Shown: positions 6,673 through 15,035 of the stretch, piece by piece
How positions within the stretch are numbered: position 1 is the stretch's first letter
Layout: each line of letters begins with the position of its first letter
Assembly (NCBI GenBank): GCA_963923035.1
Contig: CAWUKT010000110.1
Span: 1 to 18,855 of the forward strand
Direction: 5' to 3'
Source of the DNA: CAWUKT01 sp963923035
Lineage (GTDB): Bacteria > Bacteroidota > Bacteroidia > J057 > JADKCL01
DNA: 18,855 nucleotides
Translations under genes and position numbers: made by a program
The notes under the pieces: generated by a model
The model's input: only the letters and a program-made list of their open reading frames with translations
What the model was told of the DNA's origin: nothing
Databases searched by the model: none

Positions 6673-7761
6673 ATGGTATATTATGTGTGGCCCAAGGTCC
6701 CGCGGAAGAGAGTACTATACTCCAATGCTTCAAAGATAAATCGAAATACTATGTTAGGATATGCACCTCATACCAAAGAGCCTATAAAGAGGTTGTTGAA
6801 TATTGGATTCATTCCAGAAGGGGAGGGCCTTTTGGTTGCGTTAAAAAAGGACTCAATTCCTTTAGAATCGCGAATAGAAGCAGGAGCCTGGGCAATGGTG
6901 GGGAAATTTTTGAACTCTGATTTTCCTTCTGCCTTGCGAATTGGTGATGCTATTTGCGCTGACCGAACTCTTCTCCCCTCATTCAGGATGCGGTTTCAGT
7001 TCATACATCTTTATAGGTTTCTATCCATGAGGAAGGCGAAGGAGGATAAAGATCTCCTGAGATTTAAAGCTGCTTCAGAGTTAGGAGATGAGGCGATGAA
7101 GTTAATGGCAGAAATGAAAAATGAGGGAGATAAGCCGGGTTTTGGTATAAATGTTCTTGAGCTCTTCTCCGAATGTCTGGAGCTAACGACTTTTTTGGTG
7201 GGAGAATTGGGGTGGAGTCCCAGTGAAGAATTGATGGGTACTAACCCCAATTATGGGATTATGCAAGCGAGTGTGGAAGGGAATTTGCACAGGTTGAAAT
7301 TTTTTATCAAACGAGGTGCTAAAGTAAATACTCGAAGTGAAAGTGGTGAGAATACTCCCTTGTCTTTTGCAGTAGCAAAGAATCATCCAGACGTAGTTCA
7401 ATGTCTTTTGTCGAATGGAGCTGGGTTTGCCAATAATATACAGAAAGACACTTGGGTTCATGAGGCTCAAATGAACTCCTGTAGAAGTTTGGTCCCGCAA
7501 TTAAAAAAGGCACCGGTGCTTGATAAGTCTGGTTGCTTTGCTGCTACTGCATGCTTTGGTGACTACAATGCCCCAGAGGTTGTTGTTTTACGCAGGTTTC
7601 GGGATGAAAGAATGCTGAAAAGTGAAGGGGGGCGGTGGATGGTTCGAACGTACTATCAGATCTCTCCTCCAATCGCAAGACTTATAAGAAGGTCAAGAAT
7701 TTTAAAAAAGATAATTCGGCGAGGGTTCCTAATCCCAATTGTTCGCTATTTGGAGAAATGA
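6673..7761 (+). CDS. Ankyrin-repeat protein with a CFI-box-type C-terminal domain
   Basis: This 362-residue protein starts at ATG 6673, with a stop two codons upstream; the ATG at 6751 (residue 27) is a reasonable alternative. Residues ~30-190 are helical and unassigned. Residues ~195-255 hold about two ankyrin repeats (ASVEGNLHRLKFFIKRGAKV, then TPLSFAVAKNHPDVVQCLLS plus NGA), a protein-interaction fold. The C-terminal ~75 residues match the CFI-box-CTERM pattern: C288-F-A-A-T-A-C-F-G, then APEVVVLRRFRDERML, a tyrosine/proline YYQISPP stretch and a basic-hydrophobic end. That domain occurs at the C-terminus of many unrelated bacterial and archaeal proteins; its role is not settled. The usual I after CF is replaced by A here. 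The gene is AT-rich and convergent with the integrase gene, 101 bases away. Confidence 0.75.
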   Translation: MVYYVWPKVPRKRVLYSNASKINRNTMLGYAPHTKEPIKRLLNIGFIPEGEGLLVALKKDSIPLESRIEAGAWAMVGKFLNSDFPSALRIGDAICADRTLLPSFRMRFQFIHLYRFLSMRKAKEDKDLLRFKAASELGDEAMKLMAEMKNEGDKPGFGINVLELFSECLELTTFLVGELGWSPSEELMGTNPNYGIMQASVEGNLHRLKFFIKRGAKVNTRSESGENTPLSFAVAKNHPDVVQCLLSNGAGFANNIQKDTWVHEAQMNSCRSLVPQLKKAPVLDKSGCFAATACFGDYNAPEVVVLRRFRDERMLKSEGGRWMVRTYYQISPPIARLIRRSRILKKIIRRGFLIPIVRYLEK

Positions 7762-7862
7762 GGGGTTGTTAAGGAAAAGATCATTGGCAAGAGGCATTCT
7801 GCTTTTCGCGAAATACCTAAATGGAGGAAATTTTAACTCAAAAGAGATAGGCCCCTCTTCCC

Positions 7863-9380
7863 CTAAGCCACCCACATATCCCCACCCTTCTTCTCCAGAT
7901 CCGCCAACTCCAACAACTCCGTCAACGCTTCCACCTTGTCCAGCAAGCGCTGGCGGACGCGGACATTGGGATTGTCCTGGAGGAGGACGAACACGTCCTC
8001 CACGAAGGCGCGGACGGCCGGGTCGGTGAACGCGCTTTCCAGGTCATCCCAGAGCTCCATTGCCTCGTCGGCGGCTTTGTCCACGACCTTTGCGTAGTGC
8101 TTTTCGGTCGTGCGGATCGATTCGTGGCCGATCAACGACGAGACGACCTTCATCCGGGCGCCCTTGCTGAGGAGCGACGTCGCAAAGGTCCGCCGCAGGT
8201 CGTGAAAGGTGATGTACTTCTGGATGCCGACGGCCTTCAAAATCCGCCGTAAGTTCTCGTTCGTATTCCATTTCGTCTGGACCTTCGTGGCAAAGACCGG
8301 TCCTTCGCCACTCAAATTCGCCACCCGCCGCATCCGCTCGGTGATTTTCAGTCGGATGCGTTTTCCTTCACTCCCTTTCCGCACCGATTTGCTCATGATC
8401 AGGCTCAGGTGTGTCCGCCCAATCGACACGTCCGAACGGCCCTCGCCAATCGCTTTGATGTTCTGGTAGCGGAGGCCGGTGAAAATGGTGAACAGGTAAA
8501 TGCCGAGCCGGTGGTGCATCACGTCGCCCATGCTACGGGTACCCTTTCCGGAGCGACCACACTTGGTCGAAAAGTCCTTCAATTCGCCCTTCAAATACGC
8601 CTCATACAGCCGTTCCACTTCGTCTTCTTCCAAGAACCGAATCGTCTCCTTCTCATAATGCTCGTACCAACCGCGGTCCACAAATTCCTGGTGGGGATTG
8701 GAAGTGAGTTCGCCGTTGAGCGTAGCGTGTTTGAATATCGTCCCAATCGTACTGACTGCCTTCGAGCCATTGGTCAGGCTCCAGCCGAACCCCTTGTACG
8801 TCCCGCGGCTGTCGGTTTCCTTCGGTCGGACCACCCACGCCTGGAACTTTTTGAACCAGATCGCCGAGATGGATTGCAAAGGGAGAGGGCCAACGTGGTC
8901 CTCGTAAAATTCAATCGCCCGGCAGGTCCACTTGTAACGGGCCAGGGTGCCCTCGCTGAGGTTGTTTTCGAGACAATATTCCTGCGCCCAATTCCAGGCC
9001 CATTCCGAAAACCGGTCGATCCCGCGCCGGGACCAGAGCGGTTGCAGCAGGTCATGGGAAATGGTCCGGTTGCCCCTCCCCAATTCCGCGATCAACTCCT
9101 CCATCTTGATCACCGCCGCGTCCACGATGCGTTGAATTTGTCGGCTGTTGGTATTGCCTTTTGCGTGTTGTATATACTTTTCCCTTGTCACCTTCCCATC
9201 CTCCACCACACTCTTCCAATAGCGCCGGTCCATGAGGACCTGTTGTTGGCCATTGAGGTCGATGGGGTAGAGGCGTTTGGTCCGGCCGATGTGGACGCGG
9301 ATGAAAAATTTAGAGAGCCCGTCGGCGCGGACATAGGAGTCGAGGTGGGGGTAAACGCGGGGTGTCTTCTGGTTGCTCAT
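7863..9380 (-). CDS. Tyrosine recombinase / phage-type integrase
   Basis: This 505-residue protein starts at ATG 9380 (MSNQKTPRVY). It cuts and rejoins DNA at attachment sites through a covalent tyrosine intermediate. Residues ~8-75 look like an arm-type DNA-binding region, ~120-230 like a SAM-like core-binding domain, and ~245-440 form the catalytic domain. Active-site residues are all visible: R304 (FTGLR), K331, H393-x-x-R396 (HDLRR), H419 (IGHES) and Y429 (KHYAK). About 75 residues follow the tyrosine, a helical acidic tail longer than in most integrases. It resembles integrases of Bacteroidota mobile islands. Its codon use is GC-rich like the genes to its right. The upstream 220 bases carry repeats that could be arm sites or operators. 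With accessory genes on its left, it probably marks an island edge. Confidence 0.93.
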   Translation of the reverse strand: MSNQKTPRVYPHLDSYVRADGLSKFFIRVHIGRTKRLYPIDLNGQQQVLMDRRYWKSVVEDGKVTREKYIQHAKGNTNSRQIQRIVDAAVIKMEELIAELGRGNRTISHDLLQPLWSRRGIDRFSEWAWNWAQEYCLENNLSEGTLARYKWTCRAIEFYEDHVGPLPLQSISAIWFKKFQAWVVRPKETDSRGTYKGFGWSLTNGSKAVSTIGTIFKHATLNGELTSNPHQEFVDRGWYEHYEKETIRFLEEDEVERLYEAYLKGELKDFSTKCGRSGKGTRSMGDVMHHRLGIYLFTIFTGLRYQNIKAIGEGRSDVSIGRTHLSLIMSKSVRKGSEGKRIRLKITERMRRVANLSGEGPVFATKVQTKWNTNENLRRILKAVGIQKYITFHDLRRTFATSLLSKGARMKVVSSLIGHESIRTTEKHYAKVVDKAADEAMELWDDLESAFTDPAVRAFVEDVFVLLQDNPNVRVRQRLLDKVEALTELLELADLEKKGGDMWVA

Positions 9381-9401
9381 GGGACTTTGGTAGGACACGA
9401 T

Positions 9402-9423
9402 TCTAACCAAACTCTAACCAAAC
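9402..9423 (+). repeat. Perfect tandem 11-bp direct repeat upstream of the integrase
   Basis: TCTAACCAAAC occurs twice without a gap, 22 bases before the integrase start. The 11-bp period places both copies on one helix face, as for paired binding sites of a regulator or of the integrase arm domain. On the minus strand each copy reads GTTTGGTTAGA, so TTTG-type promoter elements may overlap it. Confidence 0.7.
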
Positions 9424-9425
9424 TG

Positions 9426-9445
9426 CGTTTCAGATGGTCGAAACG
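9426..9445 (+). repeat. Inverted repeat CGTTTC-N8-GAAACG
   Basis: Two perfect 6-base arms flank an 8-base centre, starting 3 bases after the tandem repeat. The size and spacing suit an operator or a recombinase core site. No function is shown by the sequence alone. Confidence 0.5.
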
Positions 9446-9497
9446 CCCGTCCAGCAGAATTTTTTATCGTCCCCCAGACGCTGGAAAAGCCCCTCTG

Positions 9498-9537
9498 TTT
9501 CATTTGGACGCCGATTTGCGTCCATTTGGAAATGAAA
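9498..9537 (+). repeat. Nested inverted repeat
   Basis: An inner hairpin GGACGC-CGATTT-GCGTCC (9506-9523) sits inside an outer pair TTTCATTT (9498-9505) and AAATGAAA (9530-9537). ATTTGG also occurs on both sides as a direct repeat. It lies between the integrase promoter side and the terminator of the next gene. Confidence 0.5.
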
Positions 9538-9559
9538 AGACCACCGGTGCAGGGTGGCC
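9535..9559 (-). terminator. Intrinsic terminator of the helix-hairpin-helix gene
   Basis: Read on the minus strand, a 7-bp stem GGCCACC/GGTGGTC (one G-T pair) with a 7-base loop is followed by TTTT. It lies 40 bases past the stop at 9599. Confidence 0.65.
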
Positions 9560-9598
9560 TTCTCGTATAAACAATGGATTGTAATAGACAATGCAGGG

Positions 9599-10387
9599 TC
9601 AGTCGCGGAGGTCTCCACGCCAAACCGTAATCTTCCGCTCGCCGTAGTTCACCACCGCGGGGAGATCGGTCGGCGAAATCGCATTCGCCAGCAGGCCGCA
9701 GTTGTCGAAGCCTTTGAAAAAGCGGAGCTCCAGGCGGTCTTGGTAGGAGGGATTGTAGCTCAGGTAAAAGTCCGTCTCCGTGCGGACACGCTCAAAGCTG
9801 AACCAGTTGTCCTCGTCGAAGCGGAAGAACCAATAGGCAAAATAATAGCCGCCCAAGTGCGCACTCGTCGTGCGCTCCAAATGGGTCAGGCGGAGGTAAC
9901 GCCCCGCCGTCGCCGCCAATTGACGGTTCCCACTCCGTTCATCCACCCACTTCTCCACAACCGCCCCCACCGCATTCGTAAAATTTGAATCGTTGTCCAC
10001 GATGGCAAGGAATTCCGCATCCGTCGCGTAGCTCAGCGAGCGATAATCCAGGTCGAAATTCTCCCGGTAAATCACCCCATTGTACATCCGGTCCTGGAAC
10101 GCCTTCGCCGCTGGAGTCCCAAAGGTATAGGCCAAATCGTTGATCTTGTCCTCTCCAACCCCAGGAACATCGTCCAGCTGACTGAATTCCCGGAAACGAT
10201 TGCCGGGGAGGGCATTGCGGGCATCAAGGATGCGCTGCGCCACCGTGGCCCCAATGCTACCACTGCCACCCGAATTGGGGTCATCCTGGACGCCCGCAGC
10301 CAGCTCGGCCGCAGTTTGGACGCGGTTGACAAAATCCAGAATTCGCTCTTGGACCCAGCGTTCGGGGCTTTCGGGAGTAGTGGACAT
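9599..10387 (-). CDS. Helix-hairpin-helix domain protein
   Basis: This 262-residue protein starts at ATG 10387. Residues ~50-90 form a helix-hairpin-helix unit (QRILDARNALPG, later LDDVPGVGEDKINDLAYTF), a fold that usually binds DNA non-specifically, as in ComEA, or acts as a protein-interaction module. The rest (~100-262) is a separate domain rich in aromatic residues (GGYYFAYWFFRFDEDNWFSF) with a long aromatic strand pattern that I do not recognise. There is no signal peptide. A promoter-like pair lies just upstream at 10415-10445 and a terminator at 9535-9559, so it is probably transcribed alone. GC content is high, as in the core genes. DNA binding is inferred from the HhH motif only. Confidence 0.7.
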   Translation of the reverse strand: MSTTPESPERWVQERILDFVNRVQTAAELAAGVQDDPNSGGSGSIGATVAQRILDARNALPGNRFREFSQLDDVPGVGEDKINDLAYTFGTPAAKAFQDRMYNGVIYRENFDLDYRSLSYATDAEFLAIVDNDSNFTNAVGAVVEKWVDERSGNRQLAATAGRYLRLTHLERTTSAHLGGYYFAYWFFRFDEDNWFSFERVRTETDFYLSYNPSYQDRLELRFFKGFDNCGLLANAISPTDLPAVVNYGERKITVWRGDLRD

Positions 10388-10414
10388 GGCGTTGATTGGG
10401 TATTGTAAACGGCT

Positions 10415-10445
10415 GAAAGATAAGACTTGATCGGCCCGTCCGCAA
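10415..10445 (-). promoter_or_regulatory. Candidate Bacteroidota promoter of the helix-hairpin-helix gene
   Basis: On the minus strand TATCTTTC (10422-10415, one mismatch to TAnnTTTG) lies 20 bases downstream of a TTG (10445-10443). This agrees with the spacing known for Bacteroidota sigma-A promoters. The start codon is about 27 bases further on. Confidence 0.45.
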
Positions 10446-10510
10446 GTCAGGAGAAAGAGTGGGAGTGAAATTTGTGTGAAATTTTTTCGCAGGGAGGAAA
10501 AGGGCTCAGT

Positions 10511-10542
10511 AAAAAAGAGGAGGGCCCAGCATTGGACCCTCC
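10511..10542 (-). terminator. Intrinsic terminator of the T9SS-exported protein gene
   Basis: On the minus strand a 9-bp stem GGAGGGTCC/GGGCCCTCC (one G-T pair) with the loop AATGCT is followed by TCTTTTTT. It lies 66 bases past the stop codon at 10608. Confidence 0.85.
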
Positions 10543-10607
10543 CGGAGGGGATGAAAATTGAGGTTTAGCGAAAATAAGTGCGAATAAAAAGCTCTTTGAC
10601 CGGCCCA

Positions 10608-13532
10608 CTAACGAACCCAGATCCGCCCCTGCCCCAAGGGCAGTCCTTCCGATTGCAAGCGGAAAATGTAGATTCCCGGAGACCATTGTTGGACGTTCAG
10701 GGAAATGGTTTCCTCTCCAACGACCTTCCGAGCGGCAACCATTCGGCCCTGTACATCAAATACTTCCAGCTGCATAGATGCATAGAGACCTTCTTCCGGT
10801 CGAATGTTTACGATGTCCCGTGTAGGATTGGGCCAGGCGAGGATTTGGGGTTGCTGGGGGAGAGGGGCGTCGACAAACAATAGGACATTGTCCAGCTCCT
10901 CGACAGTATGGACCGACGTATCGGTGATGATGGCGGGATTGAAGTCAAAGTAGATTTCGGCGGCATTTCGGATCACGGTCCCGGGCATGTTACCGGGCAT
11001 CTGGTCGACCTGGAACATGACGTAGCCCTGGCTCCCGTCCGGATCGCTGGCGGAATCGGGCAGCACAATCGGGTCGAAGGTCCACTCCAGGGTCTGATCG
11101 GGAAGCATCTGAAAGGTGAAGGGATGCGAGGAAAGTCCGACCAGAACGGAGCTAGGATCGAGCTCAGGGGGCAATTCATCCCGGATCACCACCCGGTAAG
11201 CAGGATCGTTGCCTGTATTCTGAAAGCGAATCATGTATTCCAAGCGCTCGCCAATGGCAATGAGCTGGTCATTGCCCACGCCAAAGGGCGTGCCGCGTTT
11301 GTCGTTCGGATCGTAAGAATTGCGGACCTCCTGGCAGCTCACCGAGTAGAACGGATCGGCCTGGGCCGGCAAGGTCGTGGTCACGTGCCCGACCGAGTAC
11401 CCGCCATTGGCGAGCGTATCGCAGCCCTCGATGGCGGACCAGACCCGGCCGCCATAGGGAGAATTGACTTCCTGCTGGGCGATGACCGTCCAGGTCTTGC
11501 CATTGCCGGGAATCTTGATCAAGGTATCCTGCCCCTGATTGAATTGGACCGAGAAATGGTACTTCAAAATATCGTCCTCGGCGATCAGAATGCCCGTTGT
11601 CCCCGCCATATTCGCCGTCCCCACATTCTCCACCAGGAACATCAATGAATCGTCCGTGCATTCTCCCGTCACGTCCACCAAGGCCCCACTCCACAGCGAA
11701 CTCTGGGCGCAGGTATCTTGCGGAAAGCCTTCCACCACCGTACAGACCGCTTCGCCGATCAACGCATTGCAATCCACCGTGGTATGCAGGAGAAAGGGAA
11801 TGAAATAACCGGGAAGGCCGATGGGAGAGAGGCTGGCAAAATCGAAGCGGAAGACATTGTTTCCGAGGGCGGTAAAGGGAACCGAGGCGCTGTCCAGGGT
11901 CAACAAGGTATCCAGGGTGACCAGGACGTAGGGATTGTTGATCGTGGTGCTCGTATAGTTGGTGATTTGGAGCTGGGCAACTGAGGTAGAACAAGGGCGG
12001 ACCGGGAAAAAGCCAGATTGTTGCACATTCACCATCGGACATTGCGTGCCAATCTCAAAGGCGAAGTCGACCCCACTGACCAACGGGTTCGCCGAGGTGA
12101 CCACGACTGGAATTGAATCGAGGGGATTGGGGCAATTCGAGACCGGTTGGTGGATTTGGATATAATTGGGGAGGTCGAGGCTCACATACTGCGTGCCGGG
12201 GACGGTTTTGAAGGCATAGTCGCCGCTGGAGTCGGTATAGGTGACGAAAGGATAGGAAGTTGTGGTAATGGCCCCGTGGACCCAGGGCGCGTCCGTTCCG
12301 TCAAACACACAATTGCTGTTGACATCCACGTAAGCCTGCCCCGAAATGATGTATTCTTCCAAGCCACCCACCGAATCCAGCTTGGCCACCCAGGTATTGG
12401 TCGAATCCACATCCCCCGACACCAGGTACCCGCCATTGTCCAGCACATCCACTTTTACCGCCGTCAACCGAAAGCCCAGCGGAAGGATCTCATTTTCCCA
12501 CATCAACGCTCCATTCTTGTCCCAGCGACTGATATACGCGTGGTTCATATTGCCCGCCGACTGCCGGATATTCCCCACAACCACCGCCCCCGAATCGGGC
12601 ATCGCCGCCATGTCCCGGGCGCGAACCCCGGCCTTCAGCATGGGCGTGGTCCAGAGCGAGTCCCCCTGGTCATCACATTTCATCAGCCGCAGCCCATTTC
12701 CCCCCGGCAAATAGTCCAGGGCCAGCAAATAGCCATCGTCCGCCGTTTGGACCGCCGCTCCCAGGTGTGCAGGCGAAGTCATGTAGAATTGCTGGTCGAA
12801 AATCGTTTGGCCAGTAGCCCCCAACTTTTGGAGGTAGATGCCATTGGTGCTGGAAAGGCTGGTGGAATAGATGAAGGGAAATGGAGACGCCATCAAGCCC
12901 GCCACAAATTGGAGATTGTCATTGGTGAGGCCCGCGGCGGTGATGAAGCGGTCGTAGTTGGGGTAGGGGTGGGGAATGAAGAAAACGGGATTGCCGACCG
13001 AGTCCAGCCGCAAAATCCGGTTGAGCGCCTGGTAAGAGCCCAGTGGCGGTCCTTTCTGGGTTTGGCTGGTGAAGGTGGCCAGCAGGCCGCCATCCGAATC
13101 CGGATGGAGTTGAAAATATTCCGCCGCAAGTCCGTCGACGGTATCCATGAAGGCGAATCCGTACAAGGGATTGCCGGCGCCATCCAGAATGGTCACCCCG
13201 CTGCTGTCGATATAATTACTGCCAAATTCGGCGCGGGCCCAGGCCCCAGCCACCCGATTGTTCGTTGTCACCGCCATGTCCAGCCAGGGAAAGGCCGGCG
13301 TCGGCTTCGTTGCCAGGACATTCCCCTGGGCATCGTAGCGGATCAATTGCCCGTTTCCTTCTGTGTATTCCCCCGAAACGATCTGCCCATTGGGGAGTTC
13401 AACGGCGGCCGCGAACCGAAAGGCCCCAAACGGACCGTAGCGTTCCCAGGTGGGGGTTTGGGCGGAGGTCAGGGAAACAGTTCCAAGAAGAATGAAGAGC
13501 AGAACAAGTGGTCGATGAAGAATAGGATTCAT
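10608..13532 (-). CDS. Large secreted protein with a type IX secretion C-terminal sorting domain
   Basis: This 974-residue protein starts at ATG 13532, chosen because a signal peptide follows immediately (hydrophobic VLLFILLGTVSL, cleavage after SA at ~24); the open frame extends 44 codons further upstream without signal-like sequence. Residues ~25-390 contain repeated strand-turn units resembling a beta-propeller (GGYLVSGDVDSTNTWVAKLD and similar). Residues ~397-455 fit an SdrD-B-like or carboxypeptidase-regulatory-like beta-sandwich (ISGQAYVDVNSNCVFDG). Residues ~738-878 match the DUF11/DUF7619-type domain (NSYDPNDKRG, FQNTGNDPAYRVVIRDELP, AEIYFDFNPAI). The last ~78 residues are a T9SS type A sorting domain (AWPNPTRDIVNI, then GIYIFRL, ending GRIWVR). 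The protein is thus exported through the outer membrane and anchored at the surface or released. Its exact role, perhaps adhesive, is unknown. Confidence 0.93.
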   Translation of the reverse strand: MNPILHRPLVLLFILLGTVSLTSAQTPTWERYGPFGAFRFAAAVELPNGQIVSGEYTEGNGQLIRYDAQGNVLATKPTPAFPWLDMAVTTNNRVAGAWARAEFGSNYIDSSGVTILDGAGNPLYGFAFMDTVDGLAAEYFQLHPDSDGGLLATFTSQTQKGPPLGSYQALNRILRLDSVGNPVFFIPHPYPNYDRFITAAGLTNDNLQFVAGLMASPFPFIYSTSLSSTNGIYLQKLGATGQTIFDQQFYMTSPAHLGAAVQTADDGYLLALDYLPGGNGLRLMKCDDQGDSLWTTPMLKAGVRARDMAAMPDSGAVVVGNIRQSAGNMNHAYISRWDKNGALMWENEILPLGFRLTAVKVDVLDNGGYLVSGDVDSTNTWVAKLDSVGGLEEYIISGQAYVDVNSNCVFDGTDAPWVHGAITTTSYPFVTYTDSSGDYAFKTVPGTQYVSLDLPNYIQIHQPVSNCPNPLDSIPVVVTSANPLVSGVDFAFEIGTQCPMVNVQQSGFFPVRPCSTSVAQLQITNYTSTTINNPYVLVTLDTLLTLDSASVPFTALGNNVFRFDFASLSPIGLPGYFIPFLLHTTVDCNALIGEAVCTVVEGFPQDTCAQSSLWSGALVDVTGECTDDSLMFLVENVGTANMAGTTGILIAEDDILKYHFSVQFNQGQDTLIKIPGNGKTWTVIAQQEVNSPYGGRVWSAIEGCDTLANGGYSVGHVTTTLPAQADPFYSVSCQEVRNSYDPNDKRGTPFGVGNDQLIAIGERLEYMIRFQNTGNDPAYRVVIRDELPPELDPSSVLVGLSSHPFTFQMLPDQTLEWTFDPIVLPDSASDPDGSQGYVMFQVDQMPGNMPGTVIRNAAEIYFDFNPAIITDTSVHTVEELDNVLLFVDAPLPQQPQILAWPNPTRDIVNIRPEEGLYASMQLEVFDVQGRMVAARKVVGEETISLNVQQWSPGIYIFRLQSEGLPLGQGRIWVR

Positions 13533-13741
13533 GGAGTCGATTATCAGTTGTGAGGACGAGGCGTAAGCCACATTCCCAAGAACAAAATTCCCCCGGCGAA
13601 CTGCTAGGTCAATTGTTGCCTTAAATCCAAATTGATGGAGAGGGAAATAATTGATAAGGTGCAAATAAGAAGGGTTTGGCTTGTGTTAGGGGTGTTTAAA
13701 ATCCAAATAATATAATCGATCCCAATAAGAACAGAGCTGTG

Positions 13742-13783
13742 AAAAAGAAAACGGGCGACCGGGAGCCAGCTCCCGGTCGCCCG
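13742..13783 (-). terminator. Strong intrinsic terminator of the TerB-like gene
   Basis: A perfect 14-bp stem (CGGGCGACCGGGAG with its complement, 13752-13783) has a 4-base loop. On the minus strand it is followed by TTTTCTTTTT. It lies 20 bases beyond the stop codon at 13803. Confidence 0.92.
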
Positions 13784-13802
13784 CAACTTGGATAGACAGG
13801 CC

Positions 13803-14798
13803 TTACTGCCGCTTCATCCAAGCAATTTTGGCGCGTTCCGCGTCGTCGTCCGTCAGACCGACCTTGCCCGCCAATTCGAACAGCTCGCTGCGGCTCATTT
13901 CTTCGTCCAGGTAATTTTCCAGCACGTAAACCCGCGCCATCTTGCTCAACTCTTCGGCGCGTTCGCCCGGCAAATTGAACTTGGCGGCATGCTCATTGAG
14001 GAGGTTGACCTCCGCCTGGTTGATTTCCATATCGATGGTCGAGATGACCCAACCCAAGAGGAAAATCGTTTCGCGGGTACCTTCTTTCAGTTCCTCGGCT
14101 TCGATGCGGGAGATATCGTCCTTTTCGGCGAGTTCTTCCACCGAGCCAAAGCTCTTCGGAATGGAATCCTTGAAAAAATCCAGCTCTTCGCCGGCGATGT
14201 TGCCGTCGGCATAGGCGAGTTTGGCCAGGAAACGGGCCAGAATGTCGCGCTCGTAGCGGGTCCGGACCGGGCTGGTACGGAGTTGTTGCTGGAAGGGAGA
14301 GAGAACGGTTTCCTTCTTGGCCGGGCGCTTGTTGCGGCCAGCGGCAGAACCTCCACTGCGGCCCTCAGAAGCCTCTACCATGGACTTCTCGCCCCAGGTA
14401 CCCTTGGCTTCGTCGTAGCTGAAATGGCGCATGACCTTGGAAAACGCGTCCACGACCGCGCCCCGGATTTCCGATTTGGAAGGTCCCTGGAGCATGTCCC
14501 GGCTTTGCTGGTTGAGGGCCGTGGTCGTCGCCTGACGGGCAATGCGTCCGACCATGCTGCTGCCAAACATGCCCCGCACCATGCGGGAAGCCTGGCGACG
14601 CACCTCGCTGCTCGCGCGGCGCTGTACCTGGCGCTTGACCTGGTTGCCGACGGTCCGTTCCTTCTTCACACGGCCCTTGGCTTCGTAAGTTTCATCCGAG
14701 CCCGGAACCCCAAACACAACGACCACCTGGTTGCGTTCTTCGTATTGTTCCCGGATCAGGGGCTCGATGGATTCATAAGTGATGTCTGTCTTGCGCAT
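13803..14798 (-). CDS. TerB-like (tellurite-resistance/DjlA-type) domain protein
   Basis: This 331-residue protein starts at ATG 14798 (MRKTDITYES). Residues 1-50 include a short beta segment (NQVVVVFGVP). Residues ~50-100 are very basic (VKRQVQRRASSEVRRQASRM) and could bind nucleic acid or membranes. A polar linker runs to ~180. Residues ~185-330 fit the all-helical TerB/DjlA-N fold: ARFLAKLAYADGNIAGEELD is the typical first acidic helix pair, and TIDMEINQAEVNLLNEHAAK the repeat of it. TerB domains occur in stress and tellurite-response systems and often bind divalent metal through such aspartates. No other ter gene is nearby, so a stand-alone housekeeping role is likely. The gene has its own strong terminator and diverges from the membrane protein gene at 15036. 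Confidence 0.75.
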   Translation of the reverse strand: MRKTDITYESIEPLIREQYEERNQVVVVFGVPGSDETYEAKGRVKKERTVGNQVKRQVQRRASSEVRRQASRMVRGMFGSSMVGRIARQATTTALNQQSRDMLQGPSKSEIRGAVVDAFSKVMRHFSYDEAKGTWGEKSMVEASEGRSGGSAAGRNKRPAKKETVLSPFQQQLRTSPVRTRYERDILARFLAKLAYADGNIAGEELDFFKDSIPKSFGSVEELAEKDDISRIEAEELKEGTRETIFLLGWVISTIDMEINQAEVNLLNEHAAKFNLPGERAEELSKMARVYVLENYLDEEMSRSELFELAGKVGLTDDDAERAKIAWMKRQ

Positions 14799-15035
14799 GC
14801 TGTATTGAAATTTTAGCGTAGAGGCATTGGGAATGACCGAAATAAAACACATTCATTGGAAAATCAAAGGCGAAGCGCGGATTCTGAGGGGGACAAAATC
14901 CTACCAATTTGCCCTGAATCCTACAATTCGCACCCTTTTCAAAACCTTTTTCCCTTCCCTCCCGTTTCTAATCCTAACTGCTACACCCTGCCTTGGTTGA
15001 AAATTCCGCTGATCTCTCACCTTCACTCGGACATT

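Noticed and set aside
7842..7862. Possible integrase terminator (AAGAG/CTCTT hairpin)
   Set aside because: The stem is only 5 bp, touches the stop codon and is followed by just a few T residues on the minus strand.
12147..13553. Long open frame antisense to the T9SS-exported protein
   Set aside because: It lies wholly opposite a gene with signal peptide, known domains and sorting tail; GC-rich genes often leave such open complementary frames, and its protein is low-complexity with no start signal. The same applies to the long frames opposite the integrase, the TerB-like gene, aqpZ, the glycosyltransferase and the oxidoreductase.
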